Below, piece after piece: positions 51,297-63,120 of a stretch of 64,000 nt of DNA. Within the stretch, counting starts at the first letter, position 1. Every line of letters starts with the position of its first letter. Both the position numbers and the translations under genes were made by a program. Origin of the DNA: Ridgeia piscesae. Its lineage: Eukaryota; Annelida; Polychaeta; Sabellida; Siboglinidae. Below the pieces are notes generated by a model, which had not been told where the DNA came from, searched no databases, and saw only the letters and a program-made list of their open reading frames with translations. The DNA lies in assembly GCA_025642075.2 (NCBI GenBank), contig JAODUO010000527.1, positions 36,001-100,000 on the forward strand, read 5' to 3'.

Positions 51297-52163
51297 TAAA
51301 GAGCACAGTTACATATCTCTGCAAACAAACCAGTTGCAGTTGTATAATTGTATACTCAGAGGAGTAGGATTGGGGATAAATAATAATTTATGGATTCTGA
51401 ATCAAATACTAATATGATGCATTTAAGAATGTCAAATGTCTACATTTTAAATGTCAAACGTACACGATCAAATACATTACAATAATAACATTTCAAATCA
51501 TCCAGGGGTCATATCCAAAAGGGTATTCAATTAAAATATTTACTATATCAGATGGGACAAACACAAAATAGTTGTGGATTTAGACAGGTTTACAGCTTAC
51601 ACTTAAATAGACTAGACAGGGATTTAGCAGCTAACCACCCAGAACCAGTCAGGACTCTCCAGTCATCCACATCATACTAGCAGAGCCAACAGTGCAGGTG
51701 GGGCAGTGGCATACGGCTTCTTACATTACAAAGCAAGATGGCAGGGGATGCTTATCTACTGAGCAGTGCTTCCTGGAGACTGTCTCAATATAACTTTGTA
51801 CTACTACAGTAAGCATGAGGTATGGCTTCTCCGGGGAGAGAAGGTTTTAATTAGGGAAATCTCACTGAATGTTTATGCAACTGAAATGCTCAATAGTAAT
51901 AGAAAAATAATAGCTTACTTTAGATTTACTAGATTACTTCTAATATTGCCATTAATGTCTTATATGTTTGCTTTTAACTGTTTATATGATAACATGTAAT
52001 TGTGAGAAGTAATCATGAATACGATTACTTTGGAAATATAATCGAGTCCGAGTAGATTACTTGGCTGTTTGGATCAATATAATCAAGTACGATTACGATT
52101 ACTAAAAAAGTACAAGTACGATTACCATGAGTACGATTACAGAGTAGGATTACTCCGTCTCTG

Positions 52164-55100
52164 CTGGGGGTCGGTCAGACGGACATGCATTGCTGGCTGC
52201 GGCGGGGCTGGGAGGCCGTGGGGGCTGGTTCTCACCTGGACATGGCTTGTTAACAAATGCATGTCAGCGAATACATGTCATACTATCAAATATTAATGCA
52301 AATGGCATGCATTTTCCATGACCATGTTCAAACAAAAATGTTCTGGGTCGCATCCATACCTACATCCCAAATGGTTTGGAAATGCATATGGAGTAGTTTC
52401 AAATGATTTGTTTTTATAAGTACAGACTTGTAAATGTAGGTAATTTTATTCATGGTTAGTTATAGTTAAACACGTATGCATGAGGCGCAGTATGATGATT
52501 AGAATGCAAATGGATTGATGACGTCACGGCAGCATATTCGCAGTCAAATTAGCTGCATTGAAATGCTCTTTCTTATCCAGTAGTCGTCGCCATTAGGAGT
52601 TTTATCAGCGGTCCCTCGCGTCACGGATGGTCTTTCTCTTGGTAGTTGATGCTTCATTACGTGTTTGTAGAACTGAAGCATATGCCTTATCAGTCTGACG
52701 AATCTGTCCTCGGCTGCTCGGCATACCTTCCCACAGTATGGGCAAGTCTTGACAATATAAATAGTTGGCAGACATGGTCGTGTCGAGGCTTTGTGCCAGA
52801 TAGAGTTCTATGGTTTCGCGTTTAAAGTTCCGGATCATTTACTATAGACTGTGAAATGACTTCGCAGAAGAAAGAAATCTTGCACAACTGTCCATTTAAT
52901 ACACCTGAAGCAACATATCCGTTAACGTTAAATAATGATAAAACTGTAATCCTTTTTGCGGTGTTTATCCATTATGGCAGATTTGGATATAAATGTATTG
53001 TTTGATTTATTCGCCGTTGAAAATGAAAGTTTATTTTTCAATAATGTACTACAGGGGCCTGTTTTCTCGCTTTCGATGCATATTCGTGTGCATGGCTTGT
53101 TGTTCATTATTTGTAACATTCCTTGTGTTTGTAAGATAATAATCTTACACTATATATACAGGCATTCATAACATAAAAGTAAAAGGGACATAATATATCA
53201 TTACACTAATTATAAAGGGTTGGAATCACTAATGGCATTACACCATATTTGCTATAGGCTTATATATTACAAAAATATAAACTTTGTCATATGGCTTGTG
53301 TTCACCAAATTTGATTGGTGAATATAAGCCACATTCGTGAACACAAGGCATGAGACTAAAATTTCCCGCATGCACACGGAAACATATCTGCATACTCAGA
53401 TTTTCCCAGACACCGCCACTATTTAGCTGTATGGCCAGTTACCAGAAATCAACAATTTATAATACATACTTTCACTTTCTGTATGACCGATAGCACAAAC
53501 AGGATTCCTTAAAAAAATTGCCGAAGGCATACAGACATATTTAATTACTGTGACACGCTTCTAGACACTGCAATGTAGGTCTTCCTCTCATCCCTCCCCA
53601 TTTTCACCCTCTCCTTCCCATTGCCTTCCCACTCCCTCTCCACACTTGTCGTACTGCTGCCAGTGACCTATGCACCCACCACCCCCTCACTCGTACTCAC
53701 AACCTCCCCAAACCGACCCAGTATAAATATACGTATTTATATACATGACCCTGTTATACGATAGTACCTTTTCAAAGGACCATATTGTGTAGACATGTAC
53801 TAAATTTCGTCGGATCCGGGGAAATATAGTTTTTCAAGAACCTCAATGGGTTGAATCAGGAGGTTTCTGGAGAACCTCAGCCCACCCCTACATTCGCCAT
53901 GTTTCAGCGCCATTAATATGTGCCATTTATTTTTGTAAGTTTGACACGAAACATCGCAGACAACTGTACTGAAGCAGAGAGCGATTTGAGGTGAGCGGAT
54001 GTTTTTCACCCGCAGGATAAGATAGTATCACACGAAGGATCTCGCCTGATCAAACAACTTGAACCCCACACAAAGGAATTCGAAGACTTTGTCACTTTTT
54101 TACAGTAAAGGTGGAATTCTGCCATCTGGGTTCAGACTGTTGCTGACATCACAAAACGAAGACTCAAACAGCGAACGGAGCATCAAGCGATAGAAATAGC
54201 ATCCTTCGGAAATAGAAATCATAATCTACGTAGCTAAGATATTCTGCATAGGTAAGGCAATGGTCTATACGTGCACATAAGAAATTCATACCGATCGCTG
54301 TTACAAATCAGCGGAACATCTAGTCGTGTTTTGCATTCAGAGAGACGGAGGAATTAGAGTCGGTCGGTCGAAGTGCGCTGTGGGACGGTGTTCTCCAGTG
54401 GAGTACATTACTAGTTAGTGTATATAAGTTAGAATTAAAATATGTTAAGATAATATATAAGTTGCTATAGTATGCTGGTTACAGTATAGTAGTTTGAAAA
54501 CTCATTAGCAAATATTACTAATTAAGCTGTCTTGGAGTATAATACAGGTGTGTTGTGTACTGTAAATAATAAACAAATGCTACTTATTACAGTTGATTAT
54601 TTGTTAATAGTTGAACTAAAATACCGATAATAGTCTATTAGGTAAATAAATTCTAGTTCCAATACATTAATTATAGTATTATTTACTGTAGAATTAGAGT
54701 CTACAATATTAGAAACATTACGCAAGGAAACGATATAGAGGAAGACGGCGAGACGACGGAGAGACACATTGGGAAATTAAAGGCACCATCTGGCAGAGTA
54801 TCGTTGAATAGACACTGTGGACATCACTTTCTGTCACGATTAAATTGGCGTGAAATTAGTTTAATTTTGCCGCCATCTAAAACTCTATATTTTAAACATT
54901 GCGTGTCCTCTGTAGCATCGAAGTAACTGCATCCACCAGTTGCCGACTGTCACATTGTATGCGATTACGTAATTACCCGAGGCTTCGTTTTAGTTCGGCT
55001 ATATTATTTAGGGTATGCTACAAGCGCCGTAATGCCCTACCGTCTCCTCGGCCTCCCCACCCACTACGCTGCCGTGTCTGACGGAATATCTACACTCCCC

Positions 55101-55435
55101 AGTGTTCCCAATCCTGTCGAGTTCCCCGGGCACTTGACGTAATGCCACCTGTCGACATTCCTTGAGTCAGCCACCCACGTTTATCCCGCTCTTCCTCGGC
55201 GCTAACCCTTTCAACTATCCCTTTCCCAGAAACGGTTTTTCTCCCGGGCCTTTCTCTGTAGATTTGTGTGGCGAGAACACGACCCAGGCCTCGCGAAGGG
55301 AACTTTACTGCTCACTGATCTATAGTTAGACTTTATATCGTTTATCCCCGTTACACCGCTGCCGTCAGTGTAGTGGATCCACCAATCAATCACACGGAGC
55401 AGGAGCAACTACTCTATTACATACAACAATAAGCG
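52164..55435. other. intergenic stretch, no recognised gene
   Basis: A minus-strand frame from ATG 52838 to 52605 encodes 77 residues (MIRNFKRETIELYLAQSLD...) that I do not recognise. A nested hairpin lies at 53295-53347 (arms CTTGTGTTCAC/GTGAACACAAG with inner TTCACCAA/TTGGTGAA). Otherwise nothing recognised. Confidence 0.5.
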
Positions 55436-56066
55436 AAAGGTACTTTTTTATATAGTGCACTTTCCAATCCTCAGGACTGCTCAAAGCGCTTTACACTTGA
55501 CTCTATCGAATACCATCTCGAATTCTCAGGGAAGCATCTAGCCATGCTGTGATTAATGCGCGAAGACTTTTCGTACTCAGATATTACCATTGTCCATATT
55601 AAGACACTCATTCATACAGCCGAGTGAATGGGATCGGCGTAAAGTGAACGGGATCGGCGTAAAGTGAACGAGGATCGGCGTAAAGTGAACGGGATCGGCG
55701 TAAAGTGAACGGGATCGGCGTAAAGTGAACGGGATCGGCGTAAAGTGAACGGGATCGGCGTAAAGTGAATGGGATCGGCGTAAAGTGAATGGGATCGGCG
55801 TAAAGTGAACGGGATCGGCGTAAAGTGAACGGATCGGCGTAAAGTGAATGGGATCGGCGTAAAGTGAACGGGATCGGCGTAAAGTGAACGGGATCGGCGT
55901 AAAGTGAACGGGATCGGCGTAAAGTGAACGGGATCGGCGTAAAGTGAACGGGATCGGCGTAAAGTGAACGAACTTGTCCGGTGTGTGATCCGGCAACACA
56001 GGGCTCGAACCCGGGTTCTCTTGGTCGGTAGTCCGAAGCTCAAACCACTGAGTCACTGCCCTATTA
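55436..56066 (-). mobile_element. tRNA-derived SINE, copy 1, with internal expansion
   Basis: On the minus strand the head has a Pol III A-box (TGACTCAGTGG) and B-box (GGGTTCGAGCC), as in tRNA genes. The tail contains AAAGCGCTTTGAGCAGTCCT and TGCACTATATAAAAAAGTAC, similar to the conserved 3' tails of L2-type LINEs and their SINEs. A second copy at 60890-61222 shares head, body and tail, which defines the element. The middle has grown into a 17-copy minisatellite. Just upstream of the head, ATTATAATAGGGCAGTG is tandemly triplicated. Confidence 0.82.
55624..55969. repeat. 20-bp minisatellite inside SINE copy 1, 17 copies
   Basis: Unit GTGAACGGGATCGGCGTAAA with a few AAT/AAC changes and two length variants. 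SINE copy 2 has a single related segment at the same internal place, so the array arose inside the SINE. Confidence 0.93.
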
Positions 56067-56511
56067 TAATCACTGCCCTATTATAATCACTGCCCTATTA
56101 TAAACACGTTACATTCATTTAGATGAAAATTATATGCACTTTTTTGTATTTTTCAAGAGCCCCTATGCCACTTCGGATTGCATAATCAACAGCCCTATAT
56201 TAGACCGTCCAAGCGCAGCCACCGTCCAGAGAATGAAATGCATCTGGATTAAAACAACTGGGACGGCAGGTTTCATTGGAAATTACCAATCGCGTGTATC
56301 TGTTATGTCAAACCAAATAAGAACATCTTGTTAATATCAATAACAGTAGGCTTTACTCCTGTTAGACTGTTTTTCGATGGTATACGTGTGTGCTAAAACT
56401 GCGCTTTACATACACTGATAACATAAGTTATATCTATGCTACTTTGTCAAGATTTTCCGTTTCCAGCAAATCCGTATTAAAATGCGATACGGCCAAATTC
56501 TTCCTAAAACA

Positions 56512-56520
56512 GTGTGTGTG

Positions 56521-56592
<72 letters not shown>

Positions 56593-56618
56593 TGTGTGGT
56601 GTGTGTGTGTGTGTGTGT

Positions 56619-56660
<42 letters not shown>

Positions 56661-56669
56661 TGTGTGTGA

Positions 56670-56709
<40 letters not shown>

Positions 56710-56935
56710 TTTAGGAGGAATATGACCGCATATACACACACAAACACACACACAAACACACAAACAAACACAAACACAAACACAAACACAAACACAAACA
56801 CAAACACAAACACAAACACAAACACAAACACAAACACAAACACAAACACAAACACAAACACAAACACAAACACAAACACAAACACAAACACAAACACAAA
56901 CACAAACACAAACACAAACACAAACACAAACACAC

Positions 56936-56987
<52 letters not shown>
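56512..56987. repeat. composite microsatellite (GT)-(TA)-(AAACAC)-(AT)
   Basis: In order: interrupted GT repeat (56512-56667), TA repeat (56672-56701), about 35 bases of unique DNA, ACACAC/AAACAC repeat (56735-56938) and AT repeat (56939-56986). The GT and CA tracts are complementary and could fold back on each other. From 56988 to 58529 I see nothing recognisable. Confidence 0.93.
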
Positions 56988-56994
<7 letters not shown>

Positions 56995-58529
56995 TCAATA
57001 GATCAACGGGAAGTCCGTAAGATGTACTACATACAGGCGTACTAGTACATGGCGTGTCTGATTTATATTACCAAAGCCCGTCGGCTTATGCAAACAGCAA
57101 ACGCCAGTAGCTAGGCCAAGCAACACTCGTGTTTGCCTGTTTCCATCCGACCTACACGACTTTCCGCTTGTCGAAAATGGTCGGTATAAATGCGTCTTGG
57201 CATTACGTACAAAGCGACAAAGCGGCATCGACGTGTCGGTCTGTCTGGCTGTCACGGTGGGCGCCTGTCACCTGGCACGCATCTCATGTCAAAGCGCAAT
57301 TGACATCGTCGATCGTTATCAACGCGTGTAAGTAAAACAACGACACTCGTCGATACGATTACGGAGTTATATGTTCGTTCGGCGCGCGTTTTTATTTCGT
57401 TTATTGTCGTATGGCGAAACGTCAACTAATGAAATAGTATTGGTTAACCGCAAACATGTTGTTCTCTCATCCAGGTAGGCCTGGCTGCTGGCGAGCCATA
57501 TGGTTGTGATCGGGTGAGAGAGAGACCGGTAGGGGGCGTCACGGGGAGATGTCCACGAGCTAGAACAAATTCACATTCACGAACGGCGTTGGTGTCGACA
57601 CTGTAGCAACTTATTTCCCCACGATACGTGCCGCAACCAGAACAGCCCACGTAATGCTTAACTTTAACGGGTCTTGGCGCTTTCCAAACTAATATAACGC
57701 GTGGAAGTAATATTTATTCTGTCTGTTGTTTACATTAGCCCTGCCGGCACATGGTGCTGCAGCGAAATCCCGGGCACCAATCTGTGTTGAATTTCTGTTG
57801 TGTTGAATTGTGTTGAATCTTTCAATGTTTGTTTATGATTATACCCTGAGTTTCCGTTAGCCGGAATCAGCAATCGTTAACAGGAAGTTCACAGGTTCTG
57901 CTCTGTTTCGTCCGAGTCGTAATTTGATTTATTGAAATTCCAATCATGAAAGGTATTTGCGAGTAGGACACTTAAGTTACTTATGCAATAGCAATCAATT
58001 AATTACAGGTGTTTTTAAATGTTGTGTTTATAATTTGAACATTCCGTGGGCCTCATTATCAAACAACAAACACGGTCTCGGGATTATTAAAAATAAAAAT
58101 GTTACAACCCTTAAATAAAATGCTGATAAATGTGGACATTAGGCCTACATCGCATAATTAACACGTGGAATAGATGGCTTTGCTAAACGTGAACGAGTTA
58201 GGAGTAACAATGTTTCACACGCAACTCTGTTAACGCTGTAGAATAGACCAAGGAGAATCCGCCACCTTTGTAGTTTAATTCTGGACACCAACAGGAGGTA
58301 GACTTAAGTATTACTACCGGGTACGACAACGTCTGGCGTGAGGTAATTGGGCTGCACTGTTGGTAGCGGGTGCGTCGAATGTTTAACAGACCCACGTTCG
58401 ACCACAGCCTAGTAACTATAAACGCAAACTTAACACATATACGGAAACGTAATGGGAGAAAATAATTAAAATATATAACAGTATTAATTATAACTTATCA
58501 TCTTATGTTGCATCATAGCAGGAGTCTAT

Positions 58530-58800
58530 TTTATTGCGCTGTGTGTCAAAGGTCACAGACGAGATTGAACAAGTCACAAGACGGAAGTGGACCTGGGCAG
58601 GGCACGTCAGCAGAATACGAGATAACCGATGGACATCGCGTATCAACACCTGGAAATCATACGAAAGGAAAAGACTCAGGGTACCATCTGGCAGAGGCTA
58701 GCACAAGATAGGCACCTGTGGAAGCAACATGCCGATGTCTTCGCCCAACCACGGACACAACGGCTGCACAATGATGTGTGTGATCGGTTTAATGAACATG
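58530..58800 (+). pseudogene. 3' relic of a LINE reverse-transcriptase ORF (RTE/jockey-like)
   Basis: One plus frame reads VTDEIEQVTRRKWTWAGHVS and RDNRWTSRINTWKSYERKR before a stop. A second frame carries on with WQRLAQDRHLWKQHADVFAQ. Together they match the C-terminal KWxWAGHVxR.DxRW...W..xAQDRxxW region found after the reverse transcriptase of many animal non-LTR retrotransposons. The frameshift and stop show it is dead. A GTT repeat follows at the position of the 3' tail. Confidence 0.75.
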
Positions 58801-58802
58801 TT

Positions 58803-58915
<113 letters not shown>

Positions 58916-59707
58916 AATTTCCATTCTTTATAATCGTTTGAAATCAATTTCTTCGCATCACAAATGTGACGTTTTCATAGCAACATATAAAGAGCGAACC
59001 AGAACAATCTGTATTAGATTTATGTGTTTGGACTTACAATCAGGACATTTCTGGTCGCCGCGATATTGCCAACTAAACACAAACGGTTAAATTATATACC
59101 TGATTAAAACGCCGCCTGATAAACGTCCGTCCACAATCATTACCCCGGGGTTCATAACCCGCTGATGTCGTCAGCGGGCAACTAACTGTTAGAGCCCTCG
59201 ATAACAAGGTCGGGACCCGGGGCTCTGGCAGCTGGGCCCTGATTGGTATCGTAGGAGGCGGATCACGCCCCGAGGAGGCGATGGACTTAAAAGAAATAGG
59301 GCCTAGGCCCACGCACATCATGTAAACCAGCCTCGAGGTGTAAAACGCTCATGTAGCATTTTCTAAATATTGACACGTCATTGTTTGTAGCAACTTTTAT
59401 AACTGGCCAGACCCTTTAGATGTGTCTGAAGAGAGGCGTTTAGTTTAATCCGACCCACTGTTAGATAAATAAATTTTCAGCGATCCAAACTTTTAAACGA
59501 CTTCACCAGGGCCTAGATGTCATAAAATATTAAAATATAATTAAGATAAATGTCGTAGTCTTAATAAGACGCGTCATCGTCGTCGAACATATCAACGATG
59601 TATGCATCGTACTGTTCTGACGAAGAAATTCGCGACCAATCCTTCCTGCTCTGTCGCGCTATTGTTAACATCTCAAGGCAGGAGCACCATCTACGTCGAC
59701 GTTGTTG

Positions 59708-60878
59708 TACAGTCGTTGTCAGAGGCTTACGACTAGTCCACCCATAAAATAATGCCCTTTTTCGTTTACTTTAAATGTTTCATCATCATCATCATCATCA
59801 TCAGCCATTCTCTATATTGCTTCAGATTGCGTCATCTTCAACTGCAAATGAAGGAATTTCGTTCGAGCACAGTACGACAGTCGTATCACCGATTCCGATG
59901 TGTTGACATAGTTTTCTGTTATTTCTCAGTTGCTTCAAAATGAATAAACCAGCCTCACTGACTGAAATTCAAGGGACGAATGTGTGATAAGAAAGATTGC
60001 GGTACGATCACCAACAAGTACATGTAAGGAGATTTGCTCGGCACTGTTAAACAAAAGCACGGACATCAGCCAAATGACAATTAGTCGACATCTCGGCAAA
60101 GAATCAAGTATCAAATCGCATAAATCGTCCCCCAAAAACAACAGTAACCCCAACAATGAAGTTCAAGCGTCTCGCCTCCGCGAGGAAACAGGCCATGCAC
60201 TAGACGTCAGAACAGTGGAGCAAGGTAGTATGAAGGTACCCTTCTCAGATGAATCCACCTTGCAGCAGTTTCGCTCTCGCCAGCACCAAGTAAGACGGCC
60301 TAGTGGGAAACGATAGGACGAGTGGTACACGCTGTCGACCATGAAACACCGAGTGTCGTGGTATATAGGGATCAATGTCTGCAAACGGCAAAGTTGGACT
60401 GTGCTTTCTTCCAATGGGAATGACAATGAACGGCCCGAGATATGTCGAAATGTTGAAGTACAAGTTGATTTTATATGCCTGTGCACCAATGTGAAATACT
60501 CATGAAAGATGGCATAGATCAAATGCCATAGATCAAAGTTTGTCACCGAGTTCTTGAAGAAGAATAACTTTATTATTCTGGATTGGCTCATAGCCCTGAT
60601 CTCAATCTAGTTGAACGTATAAGCCAAGGGTTGTGTTGAACGAAAACTAGCGGACAAACAACCGTCTTGGCGGGTAGAAGAAGTCATTAAGAACCGTGGT
60701 CAAAATATAAAATATTGAAATGTATGAGTCATTAACTGTGGAGGACACACAACTGACATAGAAATGTGTGAGAAAATAATATAATAAGTATTTCGATAAC
60801 TTTGAATCATATACAATTTATTTCTTCAGTTTACCTGAAATTGGACCGGTGATGCTAAACTTTTGCCAAATGACTGTA
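59708..60878 (+). mobile_element. decayed Tc1/mariner transposon
   Basis: The right end, reverse-complemented, reads TACAGTCATTTGGCAAAAG. The left end reads TACAGTCGTTGTCAGAGGCT. Both start with the TACAGT typical of Tc1 elements, and the inner parts match imperfectly. Between them lie fragments of a Tc1-type transposase in several frames: a helix-turn-helix part (RSPTSTCKEI, ISRHLG), the first catalytic block (SDEST.QQFRSRQHQVRRP), NGPRYVEML and SPDLN..E near the third catalytic residue. Stops and frameshifts make it inactive. About 1.17 kb, a normal Tc1 size. Confidence 0.8.
59984..60720 (+). pseudogene. Tc1/mariner transposase remnant
   Basis: The longest open segment (59984-60316) covers the second DNA-binding helix-turn-helix and the first catalytic aspartate (SDEST). 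After the stop at 60314-60316, frames shift repeatedly: LPMGMTMNGPRYVEMLKYK, then MKDG at the second catalytic aspartate, then a SPDLN-type block. The N-terminal DNA-binding part is missing or unrecognisable. Confidence 0.75.
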
Positions 60879-60889
60879 CGTCAAACTAA

Positions 60890-61222
60890 AAAAGGTAAGT
60901 TCTTATATAGCGCAGTATCCAATCCTCAGGATTGCTCAAAGCGCTTTACACATTACTTCCCTGGCAGATCTGTTCAATCAAGCACCATCTTAACTTCTCT
61001 GGGAAGCATCCAGCCACATGTTGCAATTAATGCGCGAAGGCTGCTCGTACACATATCCACCACTTGTCTATAGCCTGGTACTCATTTATACAGCTGAGTG
61101 GACAGGAGAAATGTAGAGTGAAAAAACTTGCCCATGGTTTTAACACCGCAGCACAGGATTAGAACCCGGGTCCTCTTAGTCGAGAGTGCGACGCCCTACC
61201 CCTGAGCCACGGCGCTCACACA
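60890..61222 (-). mobile_element. tRNA-derived SINE, copy 2
   Basis: Minus-strand head with A-box TGGCTCAGGGGTAG and B-box GGGTTCTAATCC, then a body shared with copy 1 and the tail AAAGCGCTTTGAGCAATCCT. No internal minisatellite here. It begins about 12 bases from the Tc1 relic. From 61223 to 61780 nothing is recognised. Confidence 0.82.
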
Positions 61223-61782
61223 GTTGGACAGCAAGCACGAACACTTTCGTTGGAGTGTTTAGTTGAAACTTGCTATCATTTTCAATCAGCCACCCGCGAA
61301 TACTATTTTTTAGATAGTAACAATGCACCCACGTCATATGATGACGTCATAATCGTTTGACCGTGTGCAACAACGACGTCACTTCCCATGAGCCAATAAG
61401 TCTCAATTCAAATACCATTGACAAAAGAAAGACGTAGAACGTTGAAATAAAATAATATCAATATAATTTTATGGCGTCGACCGTTCGGCTCCTTGTACAA
61501 AACTAGGGCTACACAACTCTGTAGGCCCAGAAATTCTGGTAAAGCTGATTCCTGTTGATAACAGTATGTAAAGATGTGGTATAACACACATGGTCATAGA
61601 CCTATCTGAAAATTCTTTTATAAGGTGTGTGTGCAGATATATACCATAGATTCATTATCATAAAGCAAAAGGTTACAATAGCTGCTTTGCGTGAAGTACC
61701 TACACAAATAAAATGACGAAATCGCGAAATTGACGTCACTCTCAAAAACCTTGCGTCTTATCTGCACCAAATGTAAACAACA

Positions 61783-62072
61783 ACAAGAAGAAGAAGTAGA
61801 AGAAGAAGAAGAAGTGGAAGAAGAATCAGAAGAATCAGAAGAATCAGAAGAATCAGAAGAATCAGAAGAATCAGAAGAATCAGAAGAATCAGAAGAATCA
61901 GAAGAATCAGAAGAATCAGAAGAAGAAGAAGAAGCAGAAGAAGAAGAAGAAGAAGAAGAAGAAGACAGAAGAAGAAGAAGAAGAAGAAGCAGAAGAAGAA
62001 GAAGAAGAAGAAGAAGAAGAAGAAGAAGAAGAAGAGAAGAAGAAGAAGAAGAAGAAGAAGAAGAAGAAGAAG

Positions 62073-62104
<32 letters not shown>

Positions 62105-62171
62105 GAAGAAGAAGAAGAGAAGAAGAAAGAAGAAGAAGAAGAAGAAGAAGAAGAAGAAGAAGAAGAAGAAG

Positions 62172-62203
<32 letters not shown>

Positions 62204-63120
62204 GAAGAAGAAGTAGAAGAAGAAGAAGAAGCAGAAGAAGAAGAAGAAGAAGAAGAAGAAGAAGAAGAAGAAGAAGAAGAAGAAGAAGCAGAAGAAGAAG
62301 AAGAAGAAGCAGAAGAAGCAGAAGAAGAAGAAGAAGAAAAGAAGAAGAAGAAGAAGAAGAAGAAGAAGAAGAAAAGAAGAAGAAGAAGCAGAAGCAGAAG
62401 CAGAAGAAGAAGAACAAGAAGAAGAAGAAGAAGAAGCAGAAGAAGAAGAAGCAGAAGAAGCAGAAGAAGAAGCAGAAGAAGAAGAAGAAGAAGAAAGAAA
62501 AAGCAGAAGAAGAAGAAGCAGAAGAAGAAACAGAAGAAGAAGCAGAAGAAGAAAAGAGAAGAAGAAGAAGAAGAAGAAGAAGAAGAAGCAGAAGAAGAAA
62601 AAGCAGAAGAAGCAGAAGAAGAAGCAAGAAGAAGAAGCAGAAGAAGAAGAAGAAGAAGAAGCAGAAGAAGAAGAAGAAAAAGAAACAGAAGAAGAAGCAG
62701 AAGAAGAAGAAGCAGAAGACAGAAGAGAAGCAGAAGAAGAAGAACAAAAGAAGAAGAAAAAGCAGAAGAAGAAGAAGCAGAAGAAGCAGAAGAAGAAGCA
62801 GAAGAAGAAGAAGAAAGAAAAGCAAGAAGAAGAAGAAGAAGAAGCAGAAGAAGAAGAAAAAAGCAGAAGAAGCAGAAGCAGAAGCAGAAGAAGAAGAAGA
62901 AGAAGAAGAAAAAAAGCAGAAGAAGAAGAAGCAGAAGAAGCAGAAGAAGAAGCAGAAGTAGAAGTAGAAGAAGAAGAAGAAGAAGAAGAAGAAGCAGAAG
63001 AAGCAGAAGAAGAAACAGAAGAAGAAGCAGAAGAAGAAGAAGTAGAAGCAAGAAGAAGAAGCAGAAAAAGAAAGTGAAGAGTAGAAGAAGTAAAACGAAG
63101 CAGAAGAAGAAGCAGAAGTG
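61783..63120. repeat. 1.3-kb GAA/GCA purine-rich repeat
   Basis: Plus strand almost entirely A and G in GAA triplets, with scattered GCA, GTA and single-base slips. A 9-bp sub-repeat (TCAGAAGAA) occupies about 61825-61920. The very long E/K/R/S or L/F/S open frames on both strands come from composition. They have no start context, splice signals or non-repetitive domain. Long GAA tracts can form triplex DNA. Confidence 0.95.

Larger units (their letters stand above)
50407..52163. mobile_element. non-autonomous hAT-like DNA transposon
   Basis: The left end begins CAGAGATGGAGTGAGTAC and the right end, reverse-complemented, begins CAGAGACGGAGTAATCC. Both ends are followed by many short subterminal copies of GTACGATTAC / GTAATCG motifs (50440-50580 and 52010-52155), typical of hAT elements. 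The flanking 8-mers CTGGGTGG (left) and CTGGGGGT (right) agree at six of eight positions, as expected of an old 8-bp target duplication. No transposase remains. The interior holds an AT microsatellite and an ACACGC repeat. Confidence 0.72.

Noticed and set aside
55981..56063. A tRNA gene on the minus strand
   Set aside because: A- and B-boxes are present but no cloverleaf or anticodon arm can be formed, and a second copy with the same body and tail shows it is the head of a SINE.
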